The notes: generated by a model from the sequence alone, not told the origin. Numbered from the stretch's first letter, positions 43,040 to 52,655 are shown. The stretch: 64,000 nt of DNA from Lishizhenia tianjinensis (GCF_900116425.1 NZ_FPAS01000001.1:186001-250000), one strand, 5' to 3'. Program-made: numbers and translations.

Positions 43040-43639
43040 ATGGCTATGCAAGAACTCACAGACCAACAACTCGTTGCGTTATATTTAAAAGGAAAAGAAC
43101 AAGCTTTCGAAACTTTATTAATGCGTCACAAAGACAAAATCTATGGTTTTGTTTACATGAAAATTCGTGACCATGCCTTAAGTCAAGACATTTTCCAAGA
43201 TACCTTCGTGAAAATTGTAAACACGCTAAGAAGAGGTGCCTACAATGAGGAAGGGAAGTTTTTACCATGGGCTATGCGAATTGCACATAACTTGGTGATA
43301 GACCATTTTCGAAAAGCCAACAAAACAAGAATGATTTCTGAATCAAGTTCTAAGTCAGACGAATTCAATATTTTTTCTGTTTTAAGTTTAACAGATAAGA
43401 ATGTTGAAGAAGGCCTGATGAAGGATGAACTTGAACAACAAATGGTTGGGTTGATTGATCATTTGCCAGAAACTCAAAGAGAAATTGTAGAAATGAGAAT
43501 TTTTAAGGACATGTCTTTCAAAGATATTGCCTTAGAAAAAGACATTAGCATTAATACCGCTTTGGGGCGTATGCGTTATGCAATTATCAATTTGAGAAAA
43601 ATGATAGAGAAACATAATCTAGTGACAGAGATAGCATAA
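43040..43639 (+). CDS. ECF-type RNA polymerase sigma factor
   Basis: A 199-aa sigma-70-family factor. Region 2 (about residues 22-92) has QDIFQDTFVKIVNTL and PWAMRIAHNLVIDHFRK; region 4 (about 132-185) has LPETQREIVEMRIFKDMSFKDIALEKDISINTALGRMRYA, the helix-turn-helix. ATG 43040 is followed by a second in-frame ATG two codons later; either could be used. No anti-sigma gene is visible next to it, so how it is controlled is unknown. The upstream promoter is a housekeeping-type one. Confidence 0.9.
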   Translation: MAMQELTDQQLVALYLKGKEQAFETLLMRHKDKIYGFVYMKIRDHALSQDIFQDTFVKIVNTLRRGAYNEEGKFLPWAMRIAHNLVIDHFRKANKTRMISESSSKSDEFNIFSVLSLTDKNVEEGLMKDELEQQMVGLIDHLPETQREIVEMRIFKDMSFKDIALEKDISINTALGRMRYAIINLRKMIEKHNLVTEIA

Positions 43640-43654
43640 TTATTTAATTATATT

Positions 43655-43689
43655 GAGGCCTGTTTTTAAAAGAAACAGGCTTTTTTTGT
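43655..43689 (+). terminator. intrinsic terminator of the sigma gene
   Basis: GCCTGTTT...AAACAGGC (43659-43680) followed by TTTTTTT; it lies 15 nt before the next start codon. Confidence 0.85.
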
Positions 43690-43703
43690 TTAAAAGAATT
43701 TGT

Positions 43704-44747
43704 ATGATTTTATCTCCAATAGTTTTAACAGGTGCAACAGGTTATTTAGGCTCCCATATCTTAACGCAACTTTTGGCAAAAGAATATGAGGTAAGAATTA
43801 CTACCCGCAATTTACAGCGCACCCAACAAGATCCTTTAATTAAAGAACTCTTAGATAAATATCCAGGAAAATTACACATCTATGAAGCTGATTTATTAGA
43901 AGAGGGGAGTTATGATGAGGTGATGAAAGGGGCTAAAGCCTTGATTCACGCAGCGAGTCCGTTTAAAATAGAAGGAATAAAAAATCCTAAAAAAGAACTC
44001 GTAGATCCTGCCGTAATCGGTACGCGAAATGTGTTAAACGCAGCAAGTAAAGGAGATATAGAGCGTGTTATTCAAACCTCTAGTATTGTTGCCGTGTATG
44101 GTGATGCAATCGATGTGGAAATGATAGAAGGAGATACCTTTTCGGAAAAGAACTGGAATGCAACAAGCTCCATTTCTCATCAACCATATAATTATTCGAA
44201 AACAGTAGCGGAAAAAGAAGCCTTGGCCTTGTCTTTAACTTCAAAATGGAGTTTGGCGAGCATCAATCCAGGGTTTATTTTAGGTCCTGCTCTAACTAAG
44301 CGCACTGATAGTACAAGTGTTGATTTCATGCTGAATTTACTCAATGGTAAAATGGCGATGGGAATGCCGGATTTGTATTTTGGAGTGGTAGACGTTAGAG
44401 ATGTTGCAGGGGCACATATTCTAGCCTTAGAAAACCAGGATGTAAAAGGGAGGTTCATCTGTTGTAACCAAAGTTTAACCATGTTAGAGATGTCAAACAT
44501 CCTTTCAAAGGAATTTGGAAAAAAATACAAAATAGGTTCAAGAGTCTTGCCCAAATTTCTCTTCTACATTTTGGGTCCTATTATGGCTGGTTTAACCTGG
44601 TCTTATGTTAAAAAGAACATAGGTATTCCTTTGAAATTTAATAACACACGTTCTACAGAAGAGCTAGGAGTTGAATATAGACCAGTTCAAGAAACGATAG
44701 TAGATCATGCGCATCAATTAATTAAGGATGGTATACTTAAAAAATAA
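43704..44747 (+). CDS. NAD-dependent epimerase/dehydratase family protein
   Basis: A 347-aa short-chain dehydrogenase of the extended (atypical) type, in the dihydroflavonol-4-reductase-like group. NAD(P)-binding TGATGYLGSHILTQLL near residues 8-23; catalytic YNYSKTVAEKEAL near 158-170, supplying Tyr and Lys; and the substrate-region motif SINPGFILGPAL near 185-196. The start chosen is the ATG at 43704; the longer frame opens inside the preceding terminator. Substrate is unknown. Confidence 0.85.
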   Translation: MILSPIVLTGATGYLGSHILTQLLAKEYEVRITTRNLQRTQQDPLIKELLDKYPGKLHIYEADLLEEGSYDEVMKGAKALIHAASPFKIEGIKNPKKELVDPAVIGTRNVLNAASKGDIERVIQTSSIVAVYGDAIDVEMIEGDTFSEKNWNATSSISHQPYNYSKTVAEKEALALSLTSKWSLASINPGFILGPALTKRTDSTSVDFMLNLLNGKMAMGMPDLYFGVVDVRDVAGAHILALENQDVKGRFICCNQSLTMLEMSNILSKEFGKKYKIGSRVLPKFLFYILGPIMAGLTWSYVKKNIGIPLKFNNTRSTEELGVEYRPVQETIVDHAHQLIKDGILKK

Positions 44748-44822
44748 ATTCTTTGTACTTTAGGAAATAAGAAACTAAAAAATTAACCCAGCGTTAAAGA
44801 AATAAACTCAGAATAAACCAGA

Positions 44823-46352
44823 ATGAAGCCAAGTACAGAATTATTCAAATTGATACAATCGCTTTCTAAATCGGAAAAGCGATTTTTTAAGTTGTCGTCT
44901 TCCTTGCAGTCAGGGGAGAAGAATTATCTTAAAATATTTGACTTTATTGAAAAACAAGAAGAATATGATGAGGAGGAATTGAAGGATTATTTCAAAAATG
45001 AAACCTTCATCAAACATTTGCCTTCTGAGAAAAATCACTTGTATAAGCTTATTTTAAAGAGTTTAAGATCTTATTATTCCGATCAAAGTATCAATAGTTT
45101 ATTGAAGCAAGAAATCAAGAACATTGAGATTTTGTATAAAAAAGCTTTGTATAAAGAGTGTGATAAATTCTTAAAACGCGCCAAGAAAATTGCCGAGGAA
45201 TACGAAAAATTCTACTACTGGTTTGAATTAATTTCTTGGGAGAAAAAGCTCTTAGAAGAAGCCTATGAAGCCGGTAAATTCGATAGAGATTTAGATGAAT
45301 TGATAGAGGAAGAGTCAGATGTTATTGAAAAACTTAGAAACCTGGCGGAGTATCAAGTTCTTTACTCAAAAATTAATTACATTTTTAGATCAGGAGGTTT
45401 TACAAGAAATGCTGAAGAACGAAATGTTGTAGCAGAAATTGCCAACCATCATTTGATCAAAGGAAAGAATACGGCACTGAGCTCAAGGGCTGCTTCTATT
45501 TGTTATTACATTAAAGGTTTGTGTGCGGCAACAAGTAGAGAGTATACAGATAGTTATACTTTTTTCAACAGAACCAAGTACATATTAGACCATAACCCAA
45601 AGATCAAAAAAGACCTTGGAAAGCGCTATATTTTTACGCTATCTCATTTGTTGAGATGTCATATGGATGAAAATGATTTCGAAAGTGCTCAGAAATGTTT
45701 GGATGAAATAAAAGCCCTTAAGAAGGATAAGAATTTCAAAAACATAGATTTTGAAGTAAGGTTGTTTTCAATTACAAGCAATGAACAGTTGCACCTCTAT
45801 AATCACATGGGGCAGTTTGAAAAGGCGAAAGCTTTGATTGAAGAAATCGATACTGGAATTGAGAAGTATGGAGAGAAAATTAATAAAGAACAACAACTAT
45901 TATTCTCCTTTAATTTGGCCTACACTTATTTCGGTTTGGCGGATTATAAAACAGCATTGAGTTATATAAATGATGTGTTGAATGATAATGAACAGATTTT
46001 AAGACAAGATATTTATAGTTTCTCTAGGTTATTGAACCTTATCATACATTATGAATTAGGAAATTTTGATTTCTTAGAATATGTGGTAAAATCAACCAAT
46101 CGTTATTTAAACAAAACAGAAAGAGATCATAGAATTGAGAATGTTTTTGTAAAACAAGTGAAACAATTGGCCAAGGCGGGTAATAAGGAGAATGAACAGA
46201 AAATTTTGGAAGCAATGAGTGCTGAAACGCAAGATTTGCTCAAAGATTATGACGAGCGTGTGGTGCTCGAGTATATAGATATTGAGGCTTGGTTAGAGTC
46301 TAAATTGAAGAACATCAGTTTTACTGAAGCAGTTCTATCCAAATTGAATTAA
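44823..46352 (+). CDS. TPR-like alpha-helical protein of unknown function
   Basis: A 509-aa all-helical protein seen in many Bacteroidota (MKPSTELFKLIQSLSKSEKRFFKL start). Repeated helical pairs, for example ALIEEIDTGIEKYGEKINKEQQLLFSFNLAYTYFGLADYKTAL near residues 335-380, look TPR-like. No signal peptide or TM segment, so cytosolic. Function is unknown. Confidence 0.7.
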   Translation: MKPSTELFKLIQSLSKSEKRFFKLSSSLQSGEKNYLKIFDFIEKQEEYDEEELKDYFKNETFIKHLPSEKNHLYKLILKSLRSYYSDQSINSLLKQEIKNIEILYKKALYKECDKFLKRAKKIAEEYEKFYYWFELISWEKKLLEEAYEAGKFDRDLDELIEEESDVIEKLRNLAEYQVLYSKINYIFRSGGFTRNAEERNVVAEIANHHLIKGKNTALSSRAASICYYIKGLCAATSREYTDSYTFFNRTKYILDHNPKIKKDLGKRYIFTLSHLLRCHMDENDFESAQKCLDEIKALKKDKNFKNIDFEVRLFSITSNEQLHLYNHMGQFEKAKALIEEIDTGIEKYGEKINKEQQLLFSFNLAYTYFGLADYKTALSYINDVLNDNEQILRQDIYSFSRLLNLIIHYELGNFDFLEYVVKSTNRYLNKTERDHRIENVFVKQVKQLAKAGNKENEQKILEAMSAETQDLLKDYDERVVLEYIDIEAWLESKLKNISFTEAVLSKLN

Positions 46353-46360
46353 GAACACAA

Positions 46361-46393
46361 AAAAAGGCTTTCAATGTTTTGAAAGCCTTTTTT
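46361..46393. terminator. bidirectional terminator
   Basis: AAAGGCTTTC (46363-46372) / GAAAGCCTTT (46381-46390) with A- and T-runs; lies between convergent genes. Confidence 0.85.
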
Positions 46394-46398
46394 ATGCA

Positions 46399-47901
46399 TT
46401 AAAAAGTTAAAGTATAGGAAACGATTACAGAGTTAGAAGCTGTTGCTATCGTAGTTCCTACATCTCCATAGGCTGGGTTTACCATGTAGTATTCTTGATC
46501 AAATATTTTGTTTTTGTAGGCAATGTCAAATTGAGAATTTCTCCATTTTTTACCTATCCCCGTCGTGATTAGTTGTGTAGCAAAATTAGTGGAGATGTCT
46601 TTTTTGTACGGACTTGGTAAAAATGCATAACCACCGCGTACAAAGAAGGTACCTCCTATAGATAACTCACCACCTATTCTTAGGTTAAGCACATTTCTAT
46701 ACTGATTTCTTACTTCTTGATTTTCTAGGGCAAAATCATAAGAAAGTTCATTAAACGCCATAGACTTTAAGCGGGCTGTGTTGTAAGCCACGTGTTCAAC
46801 GTCTACATTTATGGAACCCTTCATGTTGAATACGTAAGCAATCGAAGCCTTTGTTTTGGTTGGGGTCCAAATTTTATATTCGTATTCTCCCGTAGGAATA
46901 TAGCTCGGATCTGTAAAGGTGCTAACGTATTGCGTTCCATTCCAAATGTTGGCATCCATACGAGCCGTCCAATTGTCAGTTAAGCGCAAAAAGCTCGGTG
47001 TTTCAACGGCTAAGCCCATGCGCAAAGCTTCTGAGTGAAGGTACAAAAATCCAAATTTCAAGTTTAAACCACCTCCTTTAGTTTCTAGATTATATCTGTA
47101 ATTGAAATACTCGAAGTCTACTTCATCCTTGGCAACCGCAGTTTCATTATGCACATATTCTTCCTTGTAGTTTACGGTTCTGTAGTTTGCACTTGCTCCA
47201 AAGTAAAAACGGTTCAAGTAGTTGAGACTGAACCCAAAGTTGTAATCCCCCATCCCACCTCTTTTTTCTATGTTTCTACTCTGATTTACAAGAGCAGAGG
47301 AAATATTAGGGTTGTCCAAAGTGGAATAATACTCTTGAGTGGAAGGGTCGTAATTCAACAGATAAACTTCGTAGGCCAAACCTGTAGTGAATGGACGTTC
47401 AAAATAAATGTTATCGTTGTCCGGTGCTATTCCTGTACCTAAGTCGGCAAATTCATGCAGCAAAGAAGCTTCAGTTCTTCCACTGATATTTATGTTAGAA
47501 TGGTAATTATTGACGCGGGTATAGCCTAAAGTAATCTGACTAAAGGTGATGCCTGATCTACCTCTGGATTGATCTGTAGTTAAAACCAGCCCCATTGTAC
47601 CAACTTTAAAAGCATTCCCAAAGTCCTTGCTTTGCTGATTGCTAAAATTACTCGTAGTATTAATTAAGTTGTTGCGGAGGCTAAATGAGAATTGACTGGT
47701 TGAAAAACGAGCCAGTCCGGCAGGGTTACTTTGTATGCTTGAAAAATCAGCTCCAAGTGCACCAAAAGATCCCGCCATAGATTCATAACGCGCAGAACCT
47801 TGGTAGTCGGCCATACTGTAGCGCAATGCATCGTCTTCATTTTGGCCAAAAGTTACCTGAGAGATAAGTATCCCCAATGCGATAATGTAATATTTTCTCA
47901 T
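46399..47901 (-). CDS. outer-membrane OmpP1/FadL family protein
   Basis: A 500-aa beta-barrel transporter. A signal peptide (1-19, ending VTFGQ) precedes the family N-terminal signature: YSMADYQGSARYESMAGSFG and ALGADFSSIQSNPAGLARF (near residues 28-65), matching the OmpP1/FadL hatch region. The last residues (SVIVSYTLTF) end in Phe, the usual barrel C-terminus. Such proteins carry hydrophobic molecules into the periplasm. The gene follows, 2 nt apart, a Ser/Arg-rich lipoprotein gene and is probably co-transcribed with it. Confidence 0.87.
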   Translation of the reverse strand: MRKYYIIALGILISQVTFGQNEDDALRYSMADYQGSARYESMAGSFGALGADFSSIQSNPAGLARFSTSQFSFSLRNNLINTTSNFSNQQSKDFGNAFKVGTMGLVLTTDQSRGRSGITFSQITLGYTRVNNYHSNINISGRTEASLLHEFADLGTGIAPDNDNIYFERPFTTGLAYEVYLLNYDPSTQEYYSTLDNPNISSALVNQSRNIEKRGGMGDYNFGFSLNYLNRFYFGASANYRTVNYKEEYVHNETAVAKDEVDFEYFNYRYNLETKGGGLNLKFGFLYLHSEALRMGLAVETPSFLRLTDNWTARMDANIWNGTQYVSTFTDPSYIPTGEYEYKIWTPTKTKASIAYVFNMKGSINVDVEHVAYNTARLKSMAFNELSYDFALENQEVRNQYRNVLNLRIGGELSIGGTFFVRGGYAFLPSPYKKDISTNFATQLITTGIGKKWRNSQFDIAYKNKIFDQEYYMVNPAYGDVGTTIATASNSVIVSYTLTF

Positions 47902-47903
47902 GT

Positions 47904-48974
47904 TTATCTTCTTCTCGATGTTGTTGATGTTCCACCAGAACTTGATCTACTTGAAGATCCAGAACTCGTTCCACTTGATCGGCTTGACGAACCACTAGAA
48001 ATTGTTCTTGGTGCTGTTCTCGGACTGCTGCTCGGACTTGAAATTCTTACTCCACCTCCGTTAGATGGTGTTCCAATCGTAGTGGATCTTCCACTTGATG
48101 TAGAACCTGAGCTTCTTCTACTTGAACCATTAATAGGTTGTGTTGTTCTAGAGCTTGAAGAAGATTTCGGAGAACTGTATGTTCGTGTGGGTTGTTTTGA
48201 GGGAACATTCCCTGCATACGAAGCTTGTCCTGATGGTCGTTTTGTACTGCTCCCAACACCAACACTTTCTGTTCGCGTCGGTTTTGCGTTTCCGAGTTGA
48301 TATTCTGTTCCTATGTTTCTTCGAACAGTTCGCTCGGGAGTACTATTGTTGTTTCTTTCAATTTTACCAGGTGTTCTAGGCGTGTTATTAACACTGGCAA
48401 CTTGCTTATTTTTCAAAGTAGAAGGATAATTTGAATTTCTTGGCGCTCCTACCGTAGGTGTTGTTCTATGTTGGTAATAATGATTGGTGTTGTGAGAAGC
48501 TACATTGCCCCCAAATCCATTGCTGTATTGTCCATAACCGTAATAGAAGTTAGGTCCTATAAATACTTGGTGTTGATTGATCCAAGGATAGGGAGTATAA
48601 AATGGATTTCCGTACATACCATACATGTGACCATAAGTCACTCCTTGGTAAAAACCATTCTGATAATAAGGTATCAAATACATGGTTCCGTAATAAGGGT
48701 AAACCATAAAGGGAGAACCCATAAATCCAAAATTATTGAATACATTTATATTTCTTGAAAAGGGAGTAAAGCTGTTTTGAGTAACGATGATGTCTTCTCG
48801 TTCTTGTGCTTTAAAGTTAGCAAAAGAAGTAGGGTCTGTTTCGTCTTCAAATAGAGTTGAGGCAGTGGGTTGTTGCATGTAGACGTCATTATCAGCTACA
48901 GCGCCAGAAGTAGCGCAGGAGCCGAGAAGTAAGCCTGATAGACAAACTGAACTAAATGCGATCAATTTTTTCAT
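47904..48974 (-). CDS. lipoprotein with Ser/Arg-rich low-complexity C-terminus
   Basis: A 356-aa protein. The start is the ATG at 48974 ([24 protein letters not shown], lipobox LGSC); the upstream ATG adds 8 residues without a signal role. Residues about 70-170 are Tyr/Phe/Gly/Asn-rich ([20 protein letters not shown] and similar), and the last about 100 residues are almost only Ser, Arg, Thr, Gly and Pro, ending TSRRR. Long antisense frames over this part are low-complexity artefacts. It precedes and likely shares a transcript with the OmpP1/FadL gene. An unstructured surface role is inference. Confidence 0.68.
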   Translation of the reverse strand: MKKLIAFSSVCLSGLLLGSCATSGAVADNDVYMQQPTASTLFEDETDPTSFANFKAQEREDIIVTQNSFTPFSRNINVFNNFGFMGSPFMVYPYYGTMYLIPYYQNGFYQGVTYGHMYGMYGNPFYTPYPWINQHQVFIGPNFYYGYGQYSNGFGGNVASHNTNHYYQHRTTPTVGAPRNSNYPSTLKNKQVASVNNTPRTPGKIERNNNSTPERTVRRNIGTEYQLGNAKPTRTESVGVGSSTKRPSGQASYAGNVPSKQPTRTYSSPKSSSSSRTTQPINGSSRRSSGSTSSGRSTTIGTPSNGGGVRISSPSSSPRTAPRTISSGSSSRSSGTSSGSSSRSSSGGTSTTSRRR

Positions 48975-49058
48975 AGTTTTGTCTTTTATAAAATTCATTA
49001 TAAGGCAAAGTTTTTACCTTTGTTGAGAACTAAAGATACAATAATTATACCGTTTTAT

Positions 49059-50531
49059 ATGGCACAGAAATTAACGAAAAGATCAGAGGACTATTCTAGC
49101 TGGTACAATGAGTTGGTTGGTAAAGCAGATTTGGCTGAACACTCTGACGTAAGAGGTTGTATGGTAATTAAACCATATGGTTTTGCGATTTGGGAAAAGA
49201 TGAAAGAGATATTAGATGCAAAGTTCAAAGAAACAGGGCACTCTAATGCTTACTTCCCCATTTTCATACCAAAATCTTACTTAAGTAAAGAGGCGGCTCA
49301 CGTTGATGGATTTGCCAAAGAATGTGCAGTAGTTACTCATTACCGTTTGAAAACCAATGAAACGGGTGATGGTGTGGTTGTTGATCCAGATGCGAAACTA
49401 GAAGAGGAGTTAATTGTACGTCCAACTTCAGAAACGATTATCTGGAACTCTTTTGGAAAATGGATTCAATCCTACAGAGATTTACCGATTAAGATTAACC
49501 AATGGGCAAATGTTGTTCGTTGGGAGTTAAGAACGCGTTTGTTTTTAAGAACTGCTGAATTCTTATGGCAAGAAGGTCATACGGCTCATGCTACGAAAGC
49601 TGAAGCAATTGCAGAAGCTGAGCAAATGTTAGACGTTTATGCTGATTTCGCAGAGAATTACATGGCTATGCCTGTGATCAAAGGATTGAAAACAGAAAGT
49701 GAAAGATTTGCAGGAGCCGATGAGACCTACTGTATCGAAGCGATGATGCAAGATGGAAAGGCTTTACAAGCGGGTACTTCTCACTTCTTAGGACAAAACT
49801 TCGCCAAAGCATTTGATGTAAAATTCTCAGATAAGGAAGGGAAACAAGAACACGTTTGGGCTACATCATGGGGAGTTTCTACACGTCTAATGGGTGCTTT
49901 GATTATGACGCACTCTGACGATGAGGGATTGGTATTGCCTCCAGCTTTAGCACCTATTCAAGTAGCAATCATTCCTATTTATAAAGGAGAAGAACAATTG
50001 GCAGAAATAACTGAGAAGTTAACGCCTGTTATTGAGTCCTTAAGAAAGCAAGGTGTTAGCGTTAAATTTGATGATGACGATAACAGAAGACCAGGATGGA
50101 AGTTTGCTGAATACGAAACAAAGGGGGTACCAGTGAGATTGGCTATTGGTCAAAGAGATTTGGCAAATGGAAAGGCTGAGGTTGCACGAAGAGATACCAA
50201 AGAAAAGAACTTAGTAGATTTTGAAGGTGTAGATCAATACATTGTTAATTTATTGAATGAAATTCAAGAAAACCTTTTAAATAGATCAAAGACCTTTAGA
50301 GATGAAAACATCAGAGAAGTGAATTCTTACGATGAATTTAAAGAGGTAATTGAAAATAAAGGTGGATTTGTTTCTGCACATTGGGATGGAACCATGGAAA
50401 CAGAAGAGCAAATTAAAAATGAAACGAAAGCAACAATAAGATGTATTCCTTTTACAGAAAAAGAGGAGGGTGTCTGTATGGTAACAGGAAAGCCTTCTAA
50501 AGGAAGAGTTTTATTTGCTAAAGCATATTAA
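49059..50531 (+). CDS. proS: prolyl-tRNA synthetase (eukaryote/archaeal type)
   Basis: Charges tRNA-Pro with proline. From the ATG at 49059 it has 490 aa ([20 protein letters not shown]); the further-upstream frame is not used by the family. The class II motifs are visible: motif 2 [28 protein letters not shown] (near residues 141-168) and motif 3 HGSD-like '[12 protein letters not shown]' (near 276-287). No bacterial editing insertion is present between motifs 2 and 3, marking the short eukaryote/archaeal form typical of Bacteroidota. The C-terminal domain ends [19 protein letters not shown]. Confidence 0.95.
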   Translation: MAQKLTKRSEDYSSWYNELVGKADLAEHSDVRGCMVIKPYGFAIWEKMKEILDAKFKETGHSNAYFPIFIPKSYLSKEAAHVDGFAKECAVVTHYRLKTNETGDGVVVDPDAKLEEELIVRPTSETIIWNSFGKWIQSYRDLPIKINQWANVVRWELRTRLFLRTAEFLWQEGHTAHATKAEAIAEAEQMLDVYADFAENYMAMPVIKGLKTESERFAGADETYCIEAMMQDGKALQAGTSHFLGQNFAKAFDVKFSDKEGKQEHVWATSWGVSTRLMGALIMTHSDDEGLVLPPALAPIQVAIIPIYKGEEQLAEITEKLTPVIESLRKQGVSVKFDDDDNRRPGWKFAEYETKGVPVRLAIGQRDLANGKAEVARRDTKEKNLVDFEGVDQYIVNLLNEIQENLLNRSKTFRDENIREVNSYDEFKEVIENKGGFVSAHWDGTMETEEQIKNETKATIRCIPFTEKEEGVCMVTGKPSKGRVLFAKAY

Positions 50532-50560
50532 TATATACCTTATTTGCTAAAACTGAATTT

Positions 50561-51241
50561 ATGAGCGAGTGCACGGATAAAATCAAAGATCTCCTGATCA
50601 ATAGAGCAGTTCTTAAACAAGATGTGTTTGAGAATACCAAAAAGCAATTTCAAATGTTTAAAGAGGTTGTTAAAAACGAAATCGATTGTTTGAAATCAGA
50701 ATTAAATAACGATAGAGTTCGATTGTTTTATGAAGATAAAGGAGATTACGAAATTCATGCATATATAGGTAGTGATGTTTTAGTCTTTAATATGCATACG
50801 AATGTGTTTCGCTTTACAGATGATAATCCTCTATGGAAATCATCTTACTTGGCGAACAATAAAGGTATGGGATATTGTGGGGTAATTAACGTTTATAACT
50901 TCCTTGCAGAATCTTTTCTGCAAGGAAGAATGAACGACGCTGGTTTTTTAATCGGTCGTATATTCTTAAATAAAGAAAATCATTTCATCGTTGAGGGGAA
51001 AGGAAAGCTCGGAGTTTTGTACCGCGACTTCGTAAATACTACCTTAACAAAAGAGGTTTGGAAAGATGTAGTAGAGCATACTTTCATTCATGCTATAGAA
51101 TTTGATTTAATTTCTCCACCTTATGAAAATGTGAGTGTGGTGAGTGTGATGCAAATTAAGTCCTTGAGTTCCAGTCTTCAAATGAAGACGAGTAAGCGTC
51201 TAGGATTTAAGTTTCAGGCGGAGCAAGAAAAAATAATTTAA
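50561..51241 (+). CDS. conserved protein of unknown function
   Basis: A 226-aa soluble protein that I do not recognise (MSECTDKIKDLLINRAVLKQ start). It is mixed alpha/beta, with a central segment 'GMGYCGVINVYNFLAESFLQGRM'-like and an alpha-rich beginning. Downstream of proS by 29 nt and in the same direction, so probably co-transcribed. The coding sequence contains a perfect 11-bp inverted repeat (50899-50928), noted separately. Confidence 0.65.
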   Translation: MSECTDKIKDLLINRAVLKQDVFENTKKQFQMFKEVVKNEIDCLKSELNNDRVRLFYEDKGDYEIHAYIGSDVLVFNMHTNVFRFTDDNPLWKSSYLANNKGMGYCGVINVYNFLAESFLQGRMNDAGFLIGRIFLNKENHFIVEGKGKLGVLYRDFVNTTLTKEVWKDVVEHTFIHAIEFDLISPPYENVSVVSVMQIKSLSSSLQMKTSKRLGFKFQAEQEKII

Positions 51242-51259
51242 TTTTTTTCAAAAAAAGTA

Positions 51260-51289
51260 TTGCAGGTTTAAGAAATGTGTGTATATTTG
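51260..51289 (+). promoter_or_regulatory. promoter of tRNA-Glu copy 1
   Basis: TTG (51260-51262), a 19-nt spacer, TATATTTG (51282-51289): a perfect consensus promoter 45 nt upstream of the tRNA. Confidence 0.8.
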
Positions 51290-51333
51290 CACCCGCAATC
51301 GCAAAGCAAACGAGCTTAGCAGACTTGAAAAAA

Positions 51334-51405
51334 GGCCCATTCGTCTAGTGGTTAGGACGCCAGGTTTTCATCCTGGAAACAGGAGTTCGATTCTCCTATG
51401 GGCTA
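51334..51405 (+). tRNA. tRNA-Glu (anticodon TTC), copy 1
   Basis: 72 nt with a complete cloverleaf: acceptor GGCCCAT / ATGGGCT, D-arm GTCT...GGAC, anticodon stem CCAGG / CCTGG with loop TTTTCAT (anticodon TTC at the centre) and T-arm AGGAGTTCGATTCTCCT. CCA follows in the DNA (51406-51408). Confidence 0.95.
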
Positions 51406-51451
51406 CCAAAATTGACATCGAAAAAAAGTTTTACTAAAGTAAATTTTTTAC

Positions 51452-51481
51452 TTGCTAATTAAAAAATAAGTATTACTTTTG
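51452..51481 (+). promoter_or_regulatory. promoter of tRNA-Glu copy 2
   Basis: TTG (51452-51454), a 19-nt spacer, TACTTTTG (51474-51481): a perfect consensus promoter, 14 nt before the tRNA. Confidence 0.8.
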
Positions 51482-51495
51482 TCACCCGTAACAAC

Positions 51496-51567
51496 GGCCC
51501 ATTCGTCTAGTGGTTAGGACGCCAGGTTTTCATCCTGGAAACAGGAGTTCGATTCTCCTATGGGCTA
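51496..51567 (+). tRNA. tRNA-Glu (anticodon TTC), copy 2
   Basis: 72-nt sequence identical to copy 1, but followed by CAA rather than CCA, so its CCA must be added by the CCA-adding enzyme. It is followed 32 nt later by rpsT and may be co-transcribed with it. Confidence 0.95.
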
Positions 51568-51599
51568 CAAAGCTAACAGCATAATAAACAAGAAAGATA

Positions 51600-51851
51600 A
51601 TGGCGAATCATAAGTCAGCACAAAAGAGAATAAGATCAAACGAAGCTAAAAAACTTCGTAACAAATATCAGCACAAAACAACTCGTAACGCGATTAGAGA
51701 TTTACGTGCAACTACTGATAAGACTGAAGCGGAAAAAATGTTCCCAACTGTTTCTTCAATGTTAGATAAATTAGCGAAAAGAAACATTATTCACAAGAAT
51801 AAAGCTGCGAACTTAAAGTCAGGATTAGCTGCACACATCGCAACGTTGTAA
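51600..51851 (+). CDS. rpsT: 30S ribosomal protein S20
   Basis: Small-subunit ribosomal protein, 83 aa, highly basic, with the typical start [21 protein letters not shown] and [15 protein letters not shown] near the C-terminus. No separate promoter is obvious; it likely shares the transcript of the upstream tRNA-Glu promoter. Confidence 0.97.
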   Translation: MANHKSAQKRIRSNEAKKLRNKYQHKTTRNAIRDLRATTDKTEAEKMFPTVSSMLDKLAKRNIIHKNKAANLKSGLAAHIATL

Positions 51852-51868
51852 GAAGCTTATAAGAAATT

Positions 51869-51899
51869 TCAAGGAGACTCCAAAAGGGTCTCCTTTTTC
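51869..51899 (+). terminator. intrinsic terminator of rpsT
   Basis: AAGGAGAC (51871-51878) / GTCTCCTT (51888-51895), then T-run. Confidence 0.85.
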
Positions 51900-51912
51900 T
51901 GTTTAGGGTTAT

Positions 51913-52575
51913 ATGGATTTATCATCAGCATGGAAGGATTTGCTTAAAGAGGAAATTGAGCAAGACTATTTTAAAGAATTAATGACTTTTGTACAGGAAG
52001 AGTATCAAGGTAATCACCCTATCTATCCTGCAGAAGCTAATATTTTCAAAGCCTTTAATCGTTGTCCTTTGGAACAAACTAAAGTTGTTCTATTAGGACA
52101 AGATCCCTATCATGGACCTGGGCAGGCAGATGGTTTATGTTTTTCTGTACCTCACGGCGTAACTTTCCCTCCGTCCTTGAGAAATATTCTAATAGAACTT
52201 CAAGAAGATGTAGGTAAGGAGATTCCCTTTACAGGGAGTTTGGAAGAATGGGCAGAGCAAGGAGTACTCTTGTTAAATGCAACCTTAACCGTGCGCGGTG
52301 GTCAAGCCGGGAGTCATCAAAATAAAGGATGGGAGAGGTTTACAGACCAAGTCATCGCGACTCTATCTAAAGAAACCTCGAATATCGTTTTTCTTTTGTG
52401 GGGTGGTTATGCGAGAAAGAAGGCCAAACTCATAGATGCAAATAAGCATTTGGTTTTAGAAAGTGGACATCCATCTCCGTTAAGTGCAAATAGGGGACAT
52501 TGGTTTGGTAACCGTCATTTTTCCCAGTGTAATGCCTATTTAAGTGCGCATAATAAAACGCCTATAAACTGGTAG
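51913..52575 (+). CDS. ung: uracil-DNA glycosylase
   Basis: Removes uracil from DNA, the first step of base-excision repair. The 220 aa match family-1 Ung. The water-activating loop GQDPYHG (62-68, catalytic Asp at 64), FPPSLRNI (85-92), LLN (120-122) and the DNA-minor-groove loop GHPSPLS (185-191, catalytic His at 186) are all present. The gene follows rpsT with 61 nt and a terminator between. Confidence 0.97.
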   Translation: MDLSSAWKDLLKEEIEQDYFKELMTFVQEEYQGNHPIYPAEANIFKAFNRCPLEQTKVVLLGQDPYHGPGQADGLCFSVPHGVTFPPSLRNILIELQEDVGKEIPFTGSLEEWAEQGVLLLNATLTVRGGQAGSHQNKGWERFTDQVIATLSKETSNIVFLLWGGYARKKAKLIDANKHLVLESGHPSPLSANRGHWFGNRHFSQCNAYLSAHNKTPINW

Positions 52576-52641
52576 TTTTAAAAGTGTTTAAAGGCCTTGG
52601 AATATTCTGTATGAATCACTTAAATTTTCTATAAAACTATT

Positions 52642-52649
52642 TATCTTTG
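52642..52649 (+). promoter_or_regulatory. -7 element (TATCTTTG) of hemE
   Basis: Perfect TAnnTTTG ending 6 nt before the hemE ATG at 52656, implying a leaderless or nearly leaderless mRNA. No TTG is found at 17-23 nt upstream. Confidence 0.5.
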
Positions 52650-52655
52650 CTTGCG

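Noticed and set aside
43653-43703. Upstream extension of the epimerase frame
   Set aside because: It lies inside the sigma-gene terminator; the family-like start is at 43704.
47800-48300. A 166-codon plus-strand frame rich in Leu, Val and Pro
   Set aside because: It is antisense to the Ser/Arg-rich tail of the lipoprotein gene, so it is a composition artefact.
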